Positions 47,082 to 57,870 of a stretch of 64,000 bases of DNA are shown here, in pieces. The notes under the pieces are model-generated. The model had not been told where the DNA came from and did not search any database. It saw nothing but the letters and a program-made list of their open reading frames with translations. Within the stretch, counting starts at the first letter, position 1. Each line of letters starts with the position of its first letter. The position numbers and the translations under genes were made by a program. Origin of the DNA: Isoetes taiwanensis (taxonomy: Eukaryota; Streptophyta; Lycopodiopsida; Isoetales; Isoetaceae); assembly GCA_021234155.1 (NCBI GenBank), contig JAJEKV010000015.1:1524852-1588851 (forward strand), in the 5' to 3' direction.

Positions 47082-47476
47082 GTTGCAATGTGGTAGGAAT
47101 GTATTCTACATTTATTTCACCCTTTTCTACTTCATCTCGAATGAAATGGTGATGAACCTCTATGTGCTTAGTTTGCGAATGACAAACTGGATTTTTGCTC
47201 ATCGCTATCCCGCTTTTGTTGTCACAATAAATTGTTGTTGTACCTGTCACGACTTCCTTAATTCCCTGAGCATCCTTCGCAATCAAATGATCTCTGATGT
47301 TGCCAAAGACACTGCCACATATTCTGCTTCCGCACTGGATTTCACAACACACTCTTGTTTTTTACTGACCCATGATATTGCCATACCTCCAAGCTTACAA
47401 AGATATCCAGAAGTGGACTTTCTATCATCAGTATCTCCTCCCCAATCTGCATCTGCATATCCAACCAGATTATTTT

Positions 47477-47641
47477 CCATGCCTTTTTCAAAACATAGTC
47501 CATGAGTTGAGGTACCCTTTAGATTTTTAGCGGCTATCCAGTGTTCCCTTCCTGGTTCCATGCCTTTTTCAAAAACATAGTCCATGAGTTGAGGTACCCT
47601 TTAGATACCTGAGGACCCTTTTAGCGGCTATCCAGTGTTCC
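47477..47641. repeat. 81-bp tandem duplication in the copia remnant
   Basis: Units 47477-47557 and 47558-47641 both run from CCATGCCTTTTTCAAA through CATAGTCCATGAGTTGAGG to GGCTATCCAGTGTTCC, with small indels. It duplicates part of the RNase H connection coding sequence. Confidence 0.85.
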
Positions 47642-47741
47642 GATCCGCCTTTCTTTTAATCTTAAAAATCCACTTATTACCGACAACATTCTTGTTACTT
47701 GGTCTCGGCACCAAATCATAGGTTCCTGCTGCCATAATTTG

Positions 47742-48633
47742 GCAGCATAGAAGAGCAAATGGCATTTCACATTAGTGGCTAATAACTTGTTGAAAAATGT
47801 GCATGGATCAAGTCAACTCAAGAGCTCGAGCTGAAGAACCAAGCAAGGACTTTCATTTGAAGCATCACTAGAAAGGATTTGAGGTGAAAAAAGTCAAGGT
47901 CACACAAGAAGGAAGGCAAGGTCAACTTAAGGAAGCTTCATGGCAATATCAAGATAGGAAGACCCCTTTGAGAAGTAAGATGTTCACTCAAGTTCAAATT
48001 CTTGGGCATGGTTGATGCTTTGAGCACCCTTTGCCTCTATTTCCCTCACCTCACTTGCCTCCACCCCTATGCACACCCCTTTGCCTAAGCATCATTTCAC
48101 CCAATCACCATACGCCACGTTACCCAGTTATTATTTTGCGATGGAAGCCTGTGGGATATTGTTCTTCGATGAAAATTGACCTAAAAAGGTCAGGCCAAGA
48201 TCCGATCTCTCTGATGGATCCGGCCATTCAATCATGAGCTTTAACATCCTTTTGTATCCTTGTGCCTCAAGAAACATCATAACACGCATAAGCCAAAATC
48301 AAACAAACCCAGATGCCAAGAATGTGCCAGAAATGAGAAAATAAAAAGGGAAAATGATTTTGAAACAAGGGCCGGCTTCTGTGCGAAAGATTCGACCTCT
48401 GTGACTGTATTTGGAGCGGATTTGCAGAGCATGAGCTAAGAATGACCTGCCTTGCATGAAATACCCATTTATTTGATGCAAATTACTTGAATGTGTACCT
48501 TCAATTGATTATTTCCGATCCTGTGCCCAAGACTCTGAGCTTGGGAATTTATGTTCCTATTCTGTGAAAGAAAATTCGAACTTGGTAAGCATTGTCCTCA
48601 TTTGATAAACTAAAGCATAATTTTGGAGTAAAT
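47742..48633. other. Spacer without recognised gene
   Basis: AG-rich sequence at 47810-47990, otherwise featureless. Short frames here carry no domain. Confidence 0.4.
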
Positions 48634-48641
48634 TAATGATC

Positions 48642-51493
48642 AATCTGCAAAATGACCCCTTCAATATTGAGCTTCATAGAAAAGAAGGAAGTCTAGAAAT
48701 GATAATTAAAACCATTGAAGAGCTAGAAGCTAAAGGAGCATCTATCAGGTGTAAACTAAAATACTTATCTAACATGGATCATGGTAACTCAAGGTTCTTC
48801 TACAGAGTTGCTAAGTCTAGGCTTATGAAAAGTCAACTTATCTCAGTCAAGGATGGAAATGATAACACCATTACAGATCAAAAAGAAATCTCCAACTTCT
48901 TCTGCTCGAACTATGCTAATATTTTTTCCCAACCCTCAGACAATCATGTCCAGATTGCAGATGCTAAATCTTTCACTGATTTGATTGAAACTAATGGTTT
49001 ACAAAGTAACATTGCCATGACCCCTGCAATGGAGGCAATTCCAAATGTTGAAGAGATTTTCTCCACCCTAAAAAGTCTTGCAAAAGGTAAAAGTCCAGGT
49101 CCTGATGGGTTACCCCCAGAATTTTTTATTAGATTTTGGGAAATTCTTAAAGATGACTTTGTGCATATGATCAAAGGCTTCTGGAACTCGAACCACCTTC
49201 ATCCTTCTCTTTCATCTGGCCTTATTACTCTAATTCCCAAGGTTGACAATCCTCAATCCTTCTCTGACTGGAGGCCTATCTCTCTGACAAACTCCACCTA
49301 TAAGGTTTGTGCCAAAATCATAGCCAACAGGATCAAATCTCATCTCCAAGAAGTTATTAGCTTGAATCAATCTGCCTTCCTCCCCAACAGATTCATCCTG
49401 GATAACTACATTGCAGCCATGGAGGGAATGCACTGGAATAATCTTACTAAGCAAAACTGCATTCTGCTCAAACTAGATTTCTCCAAAGCTTTTGACACTG
49501 TTAGGTGGAACTTTTTAGAATTTTCTCTTCAAAAGCTTGGATTCAGTGAAAAGATTATTAAGCTTATTTTGGGCCTAAATTCCAGATCTCAATCAACTGT
49601 CCTTGTCAATGGTTCCCCAGGTTTTTTTTTCCCTCTTGCTCGAGGGGTGAGACAGGGATGTCCCCTAGCACCTTATCTCTTTCTGGCTGTAGCAGAGATG
49701 TTAACTAGAGTGATCAATTACCAGCAATCTATGGGGAATATTGTTGGACTTAATCTTCCAGACAATACAACCAATCTGTCTATTCTTCAATATGCAGATG
49801 ACTCGTTCAGCTTTCTCAAAAATGATTCTAGCATCATTGCCAATTTTCTCCACATCATTCACATCTTTGGAGCTGCCTCTGGCATACAGCTGAATCTAAA
49901 CAAATGTACTATCATTGGGGACATGAACACTGATAGCATTGCTGGTATCAAATGCATTAGATCAACTGAGACAACTAGCCTTTTAGGTATGCCTCTGTCA
50001 CTCAATCCAAGTTTAAAAGAGTTATGGTCTCCTATAGTTGCAAAAATTAGAAAGAAATTAGGCAACTATGGCAATTGTCTCTCTCTGGCAGGGAGAACAA
50101 TAATTGCTAATTCAGTCATTGCTGCTTCTCACATTTATTATTCCTCAGCTCTCTTGGCTCCCAAAGGCATTTATCAGCAAATTGAGAGAATTGTAAGAAA
50201 TTTTATCTGGAAGAATCATCACATGGTTAACTGGAACACTATTACCAGAAGCAAGATACATGGTGGCCTTGGCTGCAAAAATTTGACCCTTCAGGGTTTT
50301 GCATTAGCTGGAAAATACATTGGAAATCATTATTCAATCATAACAACCCAGCCATGGTCTTTATCAAATATTGGTTATCTTGCAGTCACCCTAAAGGGCA
50401 TCCTTCGATTAGCCATAATTTACCTTTCTCAGCTTTCACAATTTTGAAACCTGCCCCTAATACTTCCCCTTTAATGAGAAGTTTCATTCTGGCTTGGAAC
50501 AAGGTTCACAAAACCTTTGATAATTCTGCTATTGAAAACAGTCATTATAACACAAGTTTATTCTGGAATCCCAATTTCTCCAGGGATAATTCCACTCCTT
50601 TGGCCATAAACCACCCAAAGATATATAAAAAGTGGATGTCCTATGGAATATTACATCTCGGTGATCTCTGGGATCACACAAGGTGGATATCATGGACCAA
50701 TCTGAAAAATCGAATCAGAGGCAGTTCTTCAGACAAAATTATGTACAGATTCATCATGCAAAGAGTTGGCAATGTCAACATCCAACACAATCCTATCAAT
50801 GCCCAATGGACTCTGTGTGGTAAATCCAGCTACAAGGTATCCAAGGTTTATACTTGTTTAAATAAGCCTAATATTCCTTCCAAATCTAAGCTCTATTGGG
50901 ATCTTTCAGATGACACTGAATTTAGATTATTCAAAAATATTTGGCTTTCCTACTTGCCCCCCAAAATTTCTTATTTTGCGTGGTTAATTGCAAATAAGAG
51001 TGTTCCATGTCTGGAGACTATCTCAAGGCACTCCAATTCTGCAACCAATTCAGTTAATCCCTATTGCCCTCTTGGATGCAGATATGTTGAATCTATGGAG
51101 CACATATTTGGCTGTGTAAAGCTCACTACTTTTTGGGCATGGTTTGAAGATACCTTTCATATAAATTGTCCTGCTACTTTACTGGAATTTTTGATGAATG
51201 ATGATGCTTATAAGAATACTTTATGTTGCATTGCATTATGGAATGTTTGGAAGCATAGAAACAGATGCCAGTATGGAGGAAAACAAATATCTATGTTCTG
51301 GATAAAATCACAAGTCATATATGACATTGAGATGGTTGCCACCAGTCAAAAACACTTGCACAATGATGACATGGATACAAAATGGTTAAATATAGGTCAA
51401 TTCATAGGAGCTCATAGACTGTTCAAACTAAATTGTCATGATTTACTTACTGACACTCATTGTACTTCTCCTAGATTACATGGGGAGCCTTAG
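48642..51493 (+). pseudogene. LINE ORF2: RT and zf-RVT, one frameshift, endonuclease missing
   Basis: The frame up to 50447 is a complete L1 RT: GKSPGPDGLPPEFF, DWRPISLTNSTYK, LKLDFSKAFDTVRW, RQGCPLAPYLF and the catalytic YADD in ILQYADDSFSFL. A frameshift near 50380-50440 leads to the frame ending at 51493, which has YLPPKISYFAWLIANKSVPC, a Cys cluster NPYCPLGC-EHIFGC and the WNVWKHRNRC motif. The endonuclease is absent because of the 5' truncation, so no Met at the start is genuine. Apart from one shift the sequence is well preserved, which suggests a fairly young insertion. Confidence 0.9.
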
Positions 51494-52305
51494 CGAGACT
51501 TTGGCACTTCGATGGAGCCCGCCTGAATCACGACTTTTCCTGTAGGCAGGGGTACATGACATACAATACACATATGATATGTGGACAGGCACAGTTAGAG
51601 GCATCACAAATATAGACATAATTAGCATACCTGATGAAGAATTAGATTGGGCTATGGAGTTACGAGAAGCACATACCTTATGCACGAGATCTGGTGGTTT
51701 ATGGAGATTAACAAGAGAAGCATGACAAATCGCCAGTTTGAGTATTACAGGAATGCTACTACCATCATAGGGGACCGGGCGGATGCATATGGCACTCTAA
51801 TAATTCTGATGTCAACTACCAATGCTGACAGGCTGATCACTGAGCTAAACTGGGGAAATGGCAGAACCCTTATACTTCAACCAAACTTCCGAGCTCACTA
51901 TGACTTCTTACACACATATCACTTTCACACAAACCACCCTACCCTTCCAAATCAGTGACCAGCACCCACCTGGCTTGAAACAGACTTGCATATAACTTCT
52001 ACAGCTTATTAACATTTACTTTTTCTCTGCAGGAATTGTTCATTTATGCTGTTTACACACTTAGAGGCAGCACAGCATATTTCTCATCCTCTATTTCGGT
52101 TCACTACTGTTTTTGTTACTATTCTGCACATTACATTACTATTATTATGTGCTTACAACAGCACCTATTTCACTTGTGTTCATTTGATAGTTTTTATTAT
52201 TATGAGTAGCCTATCTATAAAGGTTCACTCACTATGCTGTACCTTTTTCTATAATTAATGAAAAAAACCCCATTCACTCAAAAAAAAAAAAAAAAAAAAA
52301 AATAA
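48642..52305 (+). mobile_element. L1 LINE, 5'-truncated, with poly(A)
   Basis: Starts inside ORF2 just before the RT, continues through RT, zf-RVT region and C-terminus, and ends in about 22 A at 52280-52302. The 8-mer TAATGATC flanks it at 48634-48641 and 52306-52313, a plausible target duplication. There are about 800 bases of 3' untranslated sequence. The family is also represented by the fragment at 35.7-37.0 kb. Confidence 0.85.
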
Positions 52306-52313
52306 TAATGATC

Positions 52314-52900
52314 TCAATTCAATCAACAAGCCTAGGTGTAGATGATTGCTTCAGAAACCAAATGTTAGCAAAAGAAAACAACCTAGCATTCTGTCTTCTG
52401 TAGAAATATTCCATTCATTCACCTTAGAGTTTAAGTTGCTATCTCTTGCCAAAAATCTTTATTAAAAAAGGGGGAGGGACTAGATTTCAAAAAAGGACTC
52501 TATGCACCTACTCTGCAGAGTCATCAGAGACCACTCCAACTGACAAAACTTGAAAAGATATTTTGTTCACTCACTTGCAAAAAGAAGCTCTCGGATTGGG
52601 ATATTGACCAAAAATTGACCCGGTCATTTTGATCAATTGCACATAGTTGACCTAAGGATCTTGTAGCAGACTTTCATAGGCAGATTAAGTACCCTATCTA
52701 GTGTCCAACAAAATTGATTCAATAAAAAAAAGCCCAAGAAAACACATATGAGAGGTATTTTGCTGTGACAGTTTTTTTCTGCTCAGGGAAGCTGATCTAT
52801 CTTGGCTGTTTGAGTAATTCTTTTGCAGTATTCTCTCACAGAGTGGTTGCCTATAGCAACCTGGAGATTCTACACCATTGAGGTTGAGGGTTTGCCAGGA
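52314..52900. other. Spacer between LINE and gag-like ORF
   Basis: No gene recognised. May be the 5' region of the retroelement whose gag begins at 52957. Confidence 0.35.
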
Positions 52901-52956
52901 ATACTCTCAACATTTTGGAGGTCCTACCAAGATCCCACCTGGATCTTTGGGAACTC

Positions 52957-53276
52957 ATGGCTCCTAGAAAAAGTAATGAGGTGTCTGACCAAATTCACAT
53001 TGAAGCACCAGAGAATACAGGCGTGCCTGCCACAAATGTCACCAATCAAGGTAATGCAGGTATACAATATTTTGAACTCAATATGCCAACTCCTCCTCCT
53101 ACATTTGATCCAAACATCAATGCTAATAATTTTTTGAGAAGCTATGAGGAATACTATCAAGAATATGATCATAAAAAAGGTACTAAGTTTTCAGAATTCA
53201 AGAAGTGTTTCAAAAATGAAGAAGTGAGAGCATGGTTGGAGTACACTATCAGCACAGGTGTCAACACTTGGGAGGA
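52957..53276 (+). pseudogene. Gag-like ORF cut by the chromovirus LTR
   Basis: From the ATG at 52957 the frame reads MAPRKSNEVSDQ, then a Pro-rich stretch, then FLRSYEEYYQEYDHKKG, FKKCFKNEEVRAWLEYTI and NTWEDV, the cadence of a retroelement capsid N-terminal part. It breaks exactly where the LTR begins (53277); the last five host bases are GAGGA. The rest of this gag was not found in the window. Confidence 0.6.
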
Positions 53277-54771
53277 TGTGACGTCCCCTACTTGTATACG
53301 ATGCCCGCACCGTATACAAACAGGAGTTCATCCCCTGTACCAGCTCCACACCGATACAGGGCCCTCCACATATCACTGTGACCGTCTAGAGTCCACAGTG
53401 GGAAGAGTGAAGGGGTCATTTTACCCCGTCTCCCTCAGGGTCTACCTAGCTGCGGAAGCGTAAACATACACATCAGTAACATAACATCATATATCCACCT
53501 CGAAGGGTGGCACATCAACATCTGCATAGACAAAGATCAGCACAATACAAAGGAAGTTCCTACCCAAGGCTCAGACTCCAGGGGGTGACTGACAAGCTTG
53601 GGCCTCCAGAGTTCAGTGCAGACAAAATCATGACAATGGATTGGGCTGGCATAAGAACATGGCTTAGGGTTGTCCACTCCATCCGCCCCTCTTGTGCACA
53701 CTTTGCAGAGTAGGTTGAAAAGTGTTGGGACCTGACTGTAGCCCGCCAGGTGCATAGCCAAAGGGGCTATTCCTGGGTTGCATCTCCCCAGTCCCGATGG
53801 GGCAGGTAGGGATCGCTCCCTCCAGAGATCTACATGCTGACCCAAGGTGACTAGAGGGCCACTGCCCTTATTCGACTTAACCCACTGGAAGCTGAACACC
53901 ACCCCACGGGGGTCGAGCCCATGCCTTACCCACACTCAGTGGCAAGCCATTAGACCTAGTCACTCTGATCCCCGGTAGGCCTTACACACCAGAGGGATCG
54001 GTTGAGGGTCAGAACACGAACCTCATTCTAAGCCAGTCTGGCCCCTTCACCCACAACCAGGTGGGCTCTTGTACACAGGCCGAAATCTAGTAATGCACTA
54101 AGAGGGACTAGCTAGGAGCATCATCTATTAAGCTTTAAGTCTCTACCCCCCTTCCCAATACAATGAGTCCACAGAATACATCCGTCCATCATCTGAACAT
54201 AAGAAATGAGAACTAATCTAATACATAGAGTTAGGTTCTTTAGTTAGAGTCAATCTCAGGATCTGCTTGGCTACTAAGGGCGATTTAATAGGCTAAACCT
54301 ACTGGTTCGAAGGCTGGAATAAGGTTTAGGCTATTCAATCGACCAAATACCTGATCCCTGGTTCACTCCTCTCGATCCGAAGGCGTCCATGTCTCTGTTC
54401 TGCTTTGGGATGCGGTCGGAAGGATGATCTGACAAGCTGGGGCGCACTGGCAGATCGTGGGAGTTGGAATTGACTCCTCAGGCGCGCGAATCGGAGCTCG
54501 GGAGGTCTGTGGGCGAAAAAGGGAATGTTAGGGTTTGGTGCCTTATGTAGGCTATCAGTAGCTTTAGGGTTTCCATGACCCTTGGACTACCTTTAATGGG
54601 TTAAAGGTTTAAAGGTGCGCGCATTGCTAAGTGTGCGCACCATTGCAAGTTGCCCCCTAGGGCGTTCTTGCTTGGGTATACGTCGGCGTACACGTCGATT
54701 GGACGGCGTGTACGCGTGACGGTGCAGTACGGTATACGTCTTGAGACCGTATATCGTACTGGAACGTCACA
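53277..54771 (-). repeat. Chromovirus 3' LTR, copy 2 (about 1.5 kb)
   Basis: On the minus strand it starts TGTGACGTTCC after the polypurine tract AAGGTGGGGAGAA (54772-54784) and ends GGGGACGTCACA. The ends form the inverted repeat TGTGACGT/ACGTCACA. It is the inverted counterpart of 18839-20408. Confidence 0.9.
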
Positions 54772-55613
54772 TTCTCCCCACCTTGAATTGATGCTGTCCG
54801 CAACATCATGGTTCTCCCCACCTTGGGATCTTGTTAACCTGCAATCAACTTCATGCATATGACATACTTATTATTATAGTTATACATTTAATAGGATTAC
54901 CTCAAGGTAATATTTATAACATCATTATACTATTATTCAATCCAATAGTTATCACTTATGTCATTATAACAGTAACTCTTAATGTTTCTGTTTATTATTA
55001 TATACACAATTATTCTTCGAGGTACTCTTCATTCCTTGCAACACATTATAACAAAATTTGTGTTGCAAGTCTTCGTAGTTCAACCTCGTGGCCCTCCGGA
55101 GCGCTCTTATTGGCCTGCAGGTCAACACTACGTTAGTACCAATTTTTATTATTAATAAAGTTTTGATTATATGGTGACCACCCCACCTATCTATATGGAT
55201 GCATGGCTAATCTCCCGGCGTAGGAAGAGGGTGAATCCTCCATTATGGCTGTGGAGACAGCGCCTATATGCCTATATGCCGCTCATGCCTACACCCTAGT
55301 TGCCCAGCGTGGCGGATAGGTCCTTCCCGTATATGGGGCGTGAAGGCCAGATTCCTCCTATCAAAGCATATATGGGGCTAGAGGTGCTTTTCCTATCAAT
55401 GCATTCCTCAATGACCTCCTTTCTCTCGAGGTCGTCTACTTCCGTGGGACAAAAGTAGACTTTCCAAGCGGAACCGCGGTCATGCCTACATTGACATTAC
55501 ACCACGTCCTAGAGATCACCGTAGTAATCTCATCATCGGTAACAACGCATGCAACCCTTACCTCATAGGTTGCATGCGTAGATTATACTTAACTAGGTAA
55601 GCTATTAATCTAC
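54772..55613 (-). other. 3' untranslated region and polypurine tract of the chromovirus
   Basis: Between the chromodomain stop and the LTR. It contains two AAGGTGGGGAGA tracts near 54772-54785 and 54818-54830, the same arrangement as in copy 1. No ORF of note. Confidence 0.8.
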
Positions 55614-57870
55614 TCAAATCGACATGCCTGAGCCGATTTCTTCGGAGATGACCTTGCCGTCCCATTGCTCCATAAACTGTGGGTACTGTTTTTCCAGATC
55701 TCTTTTAAGTACCCACGTCGCGTATTCCACCGGCAAGTGTTTCCACTTGACCAAGTATTGGAGAAACTCCGATCTCCTTGTTTTCTTGAATGCTTTATCA
55801 AGAATTAGCTCTGGAACTATTTCTAACTGCTCTTCTATCATTTCCAACATCGTTGGAGTGTCCAGGACTTCATCTGGGTTGGGAGTGTGCTTCTTCAGCA
55901 AACTCACGTGGAAGACTTTGTGGATCTTTAAGTGTGCTGGCAAGTCTAACCTGTAGGATTGATTACCCACTCTCTTAGTTATTCTGAAGGGTCCAGCCCA
56001 CCTTGGAGCAAGCTTCTTGCAATTCCCGATGCGGAGCTTCGCCTGCTTTACCTTGATCTTGAGCCATACATCATCTCCAACCTGGAATTCTCTAACTGTC
56101 CGATGTTTGTCGGCAATGCTCTTCTGCCGACTTCTTGCTGCTAGAAGGTACCCTCGAACTTCTTCCACAAGCTGCTGCATGTCGCTCAACATCTGCTGCG
56201 AAACTTCTACTTTTGACACGGGATTGTGCCAAGTGTCTGGAGTTAGGCATTGGTAGCCGTAGTTGATCATGAACGGCGACATTTGGGATGATTCCTGCTT
56301 GGTACTATTGTATGCAAACTCCACCAAGTGAATAAATTCCTCCCACATACCTTGCTTGTTCGGAGCATGTCTTCCAATATTCTGTTGATACGCTCTGTTT
56401 GTCCATCCGTCTGTGGATGATAGGCCGTGCTCATGGATAACTTTGTTCCAATCGTTGTGAAGAGATCCTGCCAAAAGGCACTGATGAACTTCGGATCTCG
56501 GTCGGAGATAATTTCCCTTGGCATGCCATGGAGTCTGAAGATCTCTTTGGTGAAGAGCTTTGCCGTGTCCATAGCTGTGTCCGTGGTCCTGCAAGGCACA
56601 AAATGGGCCATCTTCGACAACTTGTCGACCACGACCATCAAGGCATCCTTACCTCTTACTGTCCTTGGCAGCCCTGTTATGAAGTCCATGCTGACGACTT
56701 CCCACTTAGCGTTTGGCACCGCTAATGGTTCCAATGCACCTGGAATTCGAAGCTGTTCTGCCTTCGTTTGCTGACATAGCTGACATTCCTTGATATGGCG
56801 AGCTACCTGCTTCTTCATTCCCGGCCAATAGTAGCTGCTACGCACTTTGAAGTATGTCTTCATGAATCCTGCGTGGCCAGCTATTGGGCCGTTGTGGGTG
56901 TCGTGGAGGATCAACTTTCTTACTCCAGACGATTTTGGCACGCACAACTTGTTCTTATGGTATAGGAGGTTACCTTCCTTCTTAAAATTTTTGAAGGTTT
57001 CCCTCTCCTTATCTGTTCTTGCTTCCTTGCACAAGCTTGCCCATACTTCCTTGAAGTCTGCATCTGTTGGCAATGTTTCTTCTATCTTTTTCCCAAAATC
57101 ACTGAAGAGCGTCGAGATTGCGTTGCAGTGCACCCTGGTTGTCAGCGGATGCCTTGAAAGTGCATCTGCTACCACATTAAGTTTCCCGGGCTTGTAGACT
57201 ATATCAAAGTCGTACTCCTCGAGAAACTCCATCCACCTTCGCTGTCTCAGATTGAGATATGGTTGCGTGAATACGTACTGGAGGCTCTGGTGATCAGTGT
57301 TCAGCTGGAACTTTGTTCCTAAGAGGTAATGCCTCCAGATTCTCAACGCCCTGACAACTGCTAGCAGCTCTTGGTCGTGCGTCGGGTAACGCATTTCGGC
57401 GTCATTCATTTTCCTTGAGTCGTACGCTATTACCCGCTCCTCTTGCATGAGCACTGCACCTGTGGCTATCTTGCTTGCGTCCGTGGCCATTAACTTGTCC
57501 TTTTCCGGATCTGGCAGGGTTAAGACGGGGGCGGTTGTCAAAGCTTCCTTCAACAATTCAAATCCTGCTTGGGCTTTCTTGAGCCAATGGTCCGCCCAAT
57601 TTTTCACTTTCTCCGCCTTTGTCAAGTCTGTCAGTGGGGCTGCTATCTTTGCGAAGTTCTTGACAAACTTTCTGTAATACCCTGCTAGGCCAAGGAAACT
57701 TCTGACCTCATGGACGTTCTTTGGTGCCGGCCATTGGATTACGACCTCAATCTTGGCGGGGTCTGTCGAGATTCCTTCTGCTGAAATCACATGGCCGAGA
57801 TATTCTACCTTCTCTGTTGCGAAGTGGCACTTCGACAACTTGGCATACAACTGATGCCTCCTTATCTGAT
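55614..57870 (-). pseudogene. Chromovirus RNase H, integrase and chromodomain
   Basis: After the deletion at 57850-57862 the frame resumes at YAKLSKCHF and EYLGHVIS of the RT thumb. RNase H follows (MATDASKIATGAVL, NTDHQSLQYVF, VADALSRH). Integrase has the H2C2 zinc finger (HDTHNGPIAGHAG ... CQLCQQTK) and the DDE residues in VVSMDFITGLP, ISDRDPKF and QTDGQTERINRIL. A frameshift near 56365 leads to FAYNSTKQESSQMSPF and the C-terminal domain. The end (about 55790-55640) is a chromodomain with QYLVKWKHLPVEYATW, which in this retroelement group guides integration towards heterochromatin by binding methylated H3. One frameshift breaks the frame. Confidence 0.88.

Larger units (their letters stand above)
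46286..47740 (-). pseudogene. Copia RT-RNase H remnant, interrupted by a MITE and internally deleted
   Basis: On the minus strand, 47735-47650 encodes the RT entry block TYDLVPRPSNK and KWIFKIKRKADR, and joins directly to the RNase H connection EHWIAAKR. RNase H follows with GYADADWGGD, DRKSTSGY, SSAEAEYVA, YCDNKSGIAMSKNP and HIEVHHHFIRDEV. The C-terminus (ADMLTKVLTKPK) is on the far side of the hAT MITE, at 46371-46286. The whole RT palm with its YVDD block is missing between KADR and EHW. An 81-base tandem duplication lies at 47477-47641. Confidence 0.85.
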
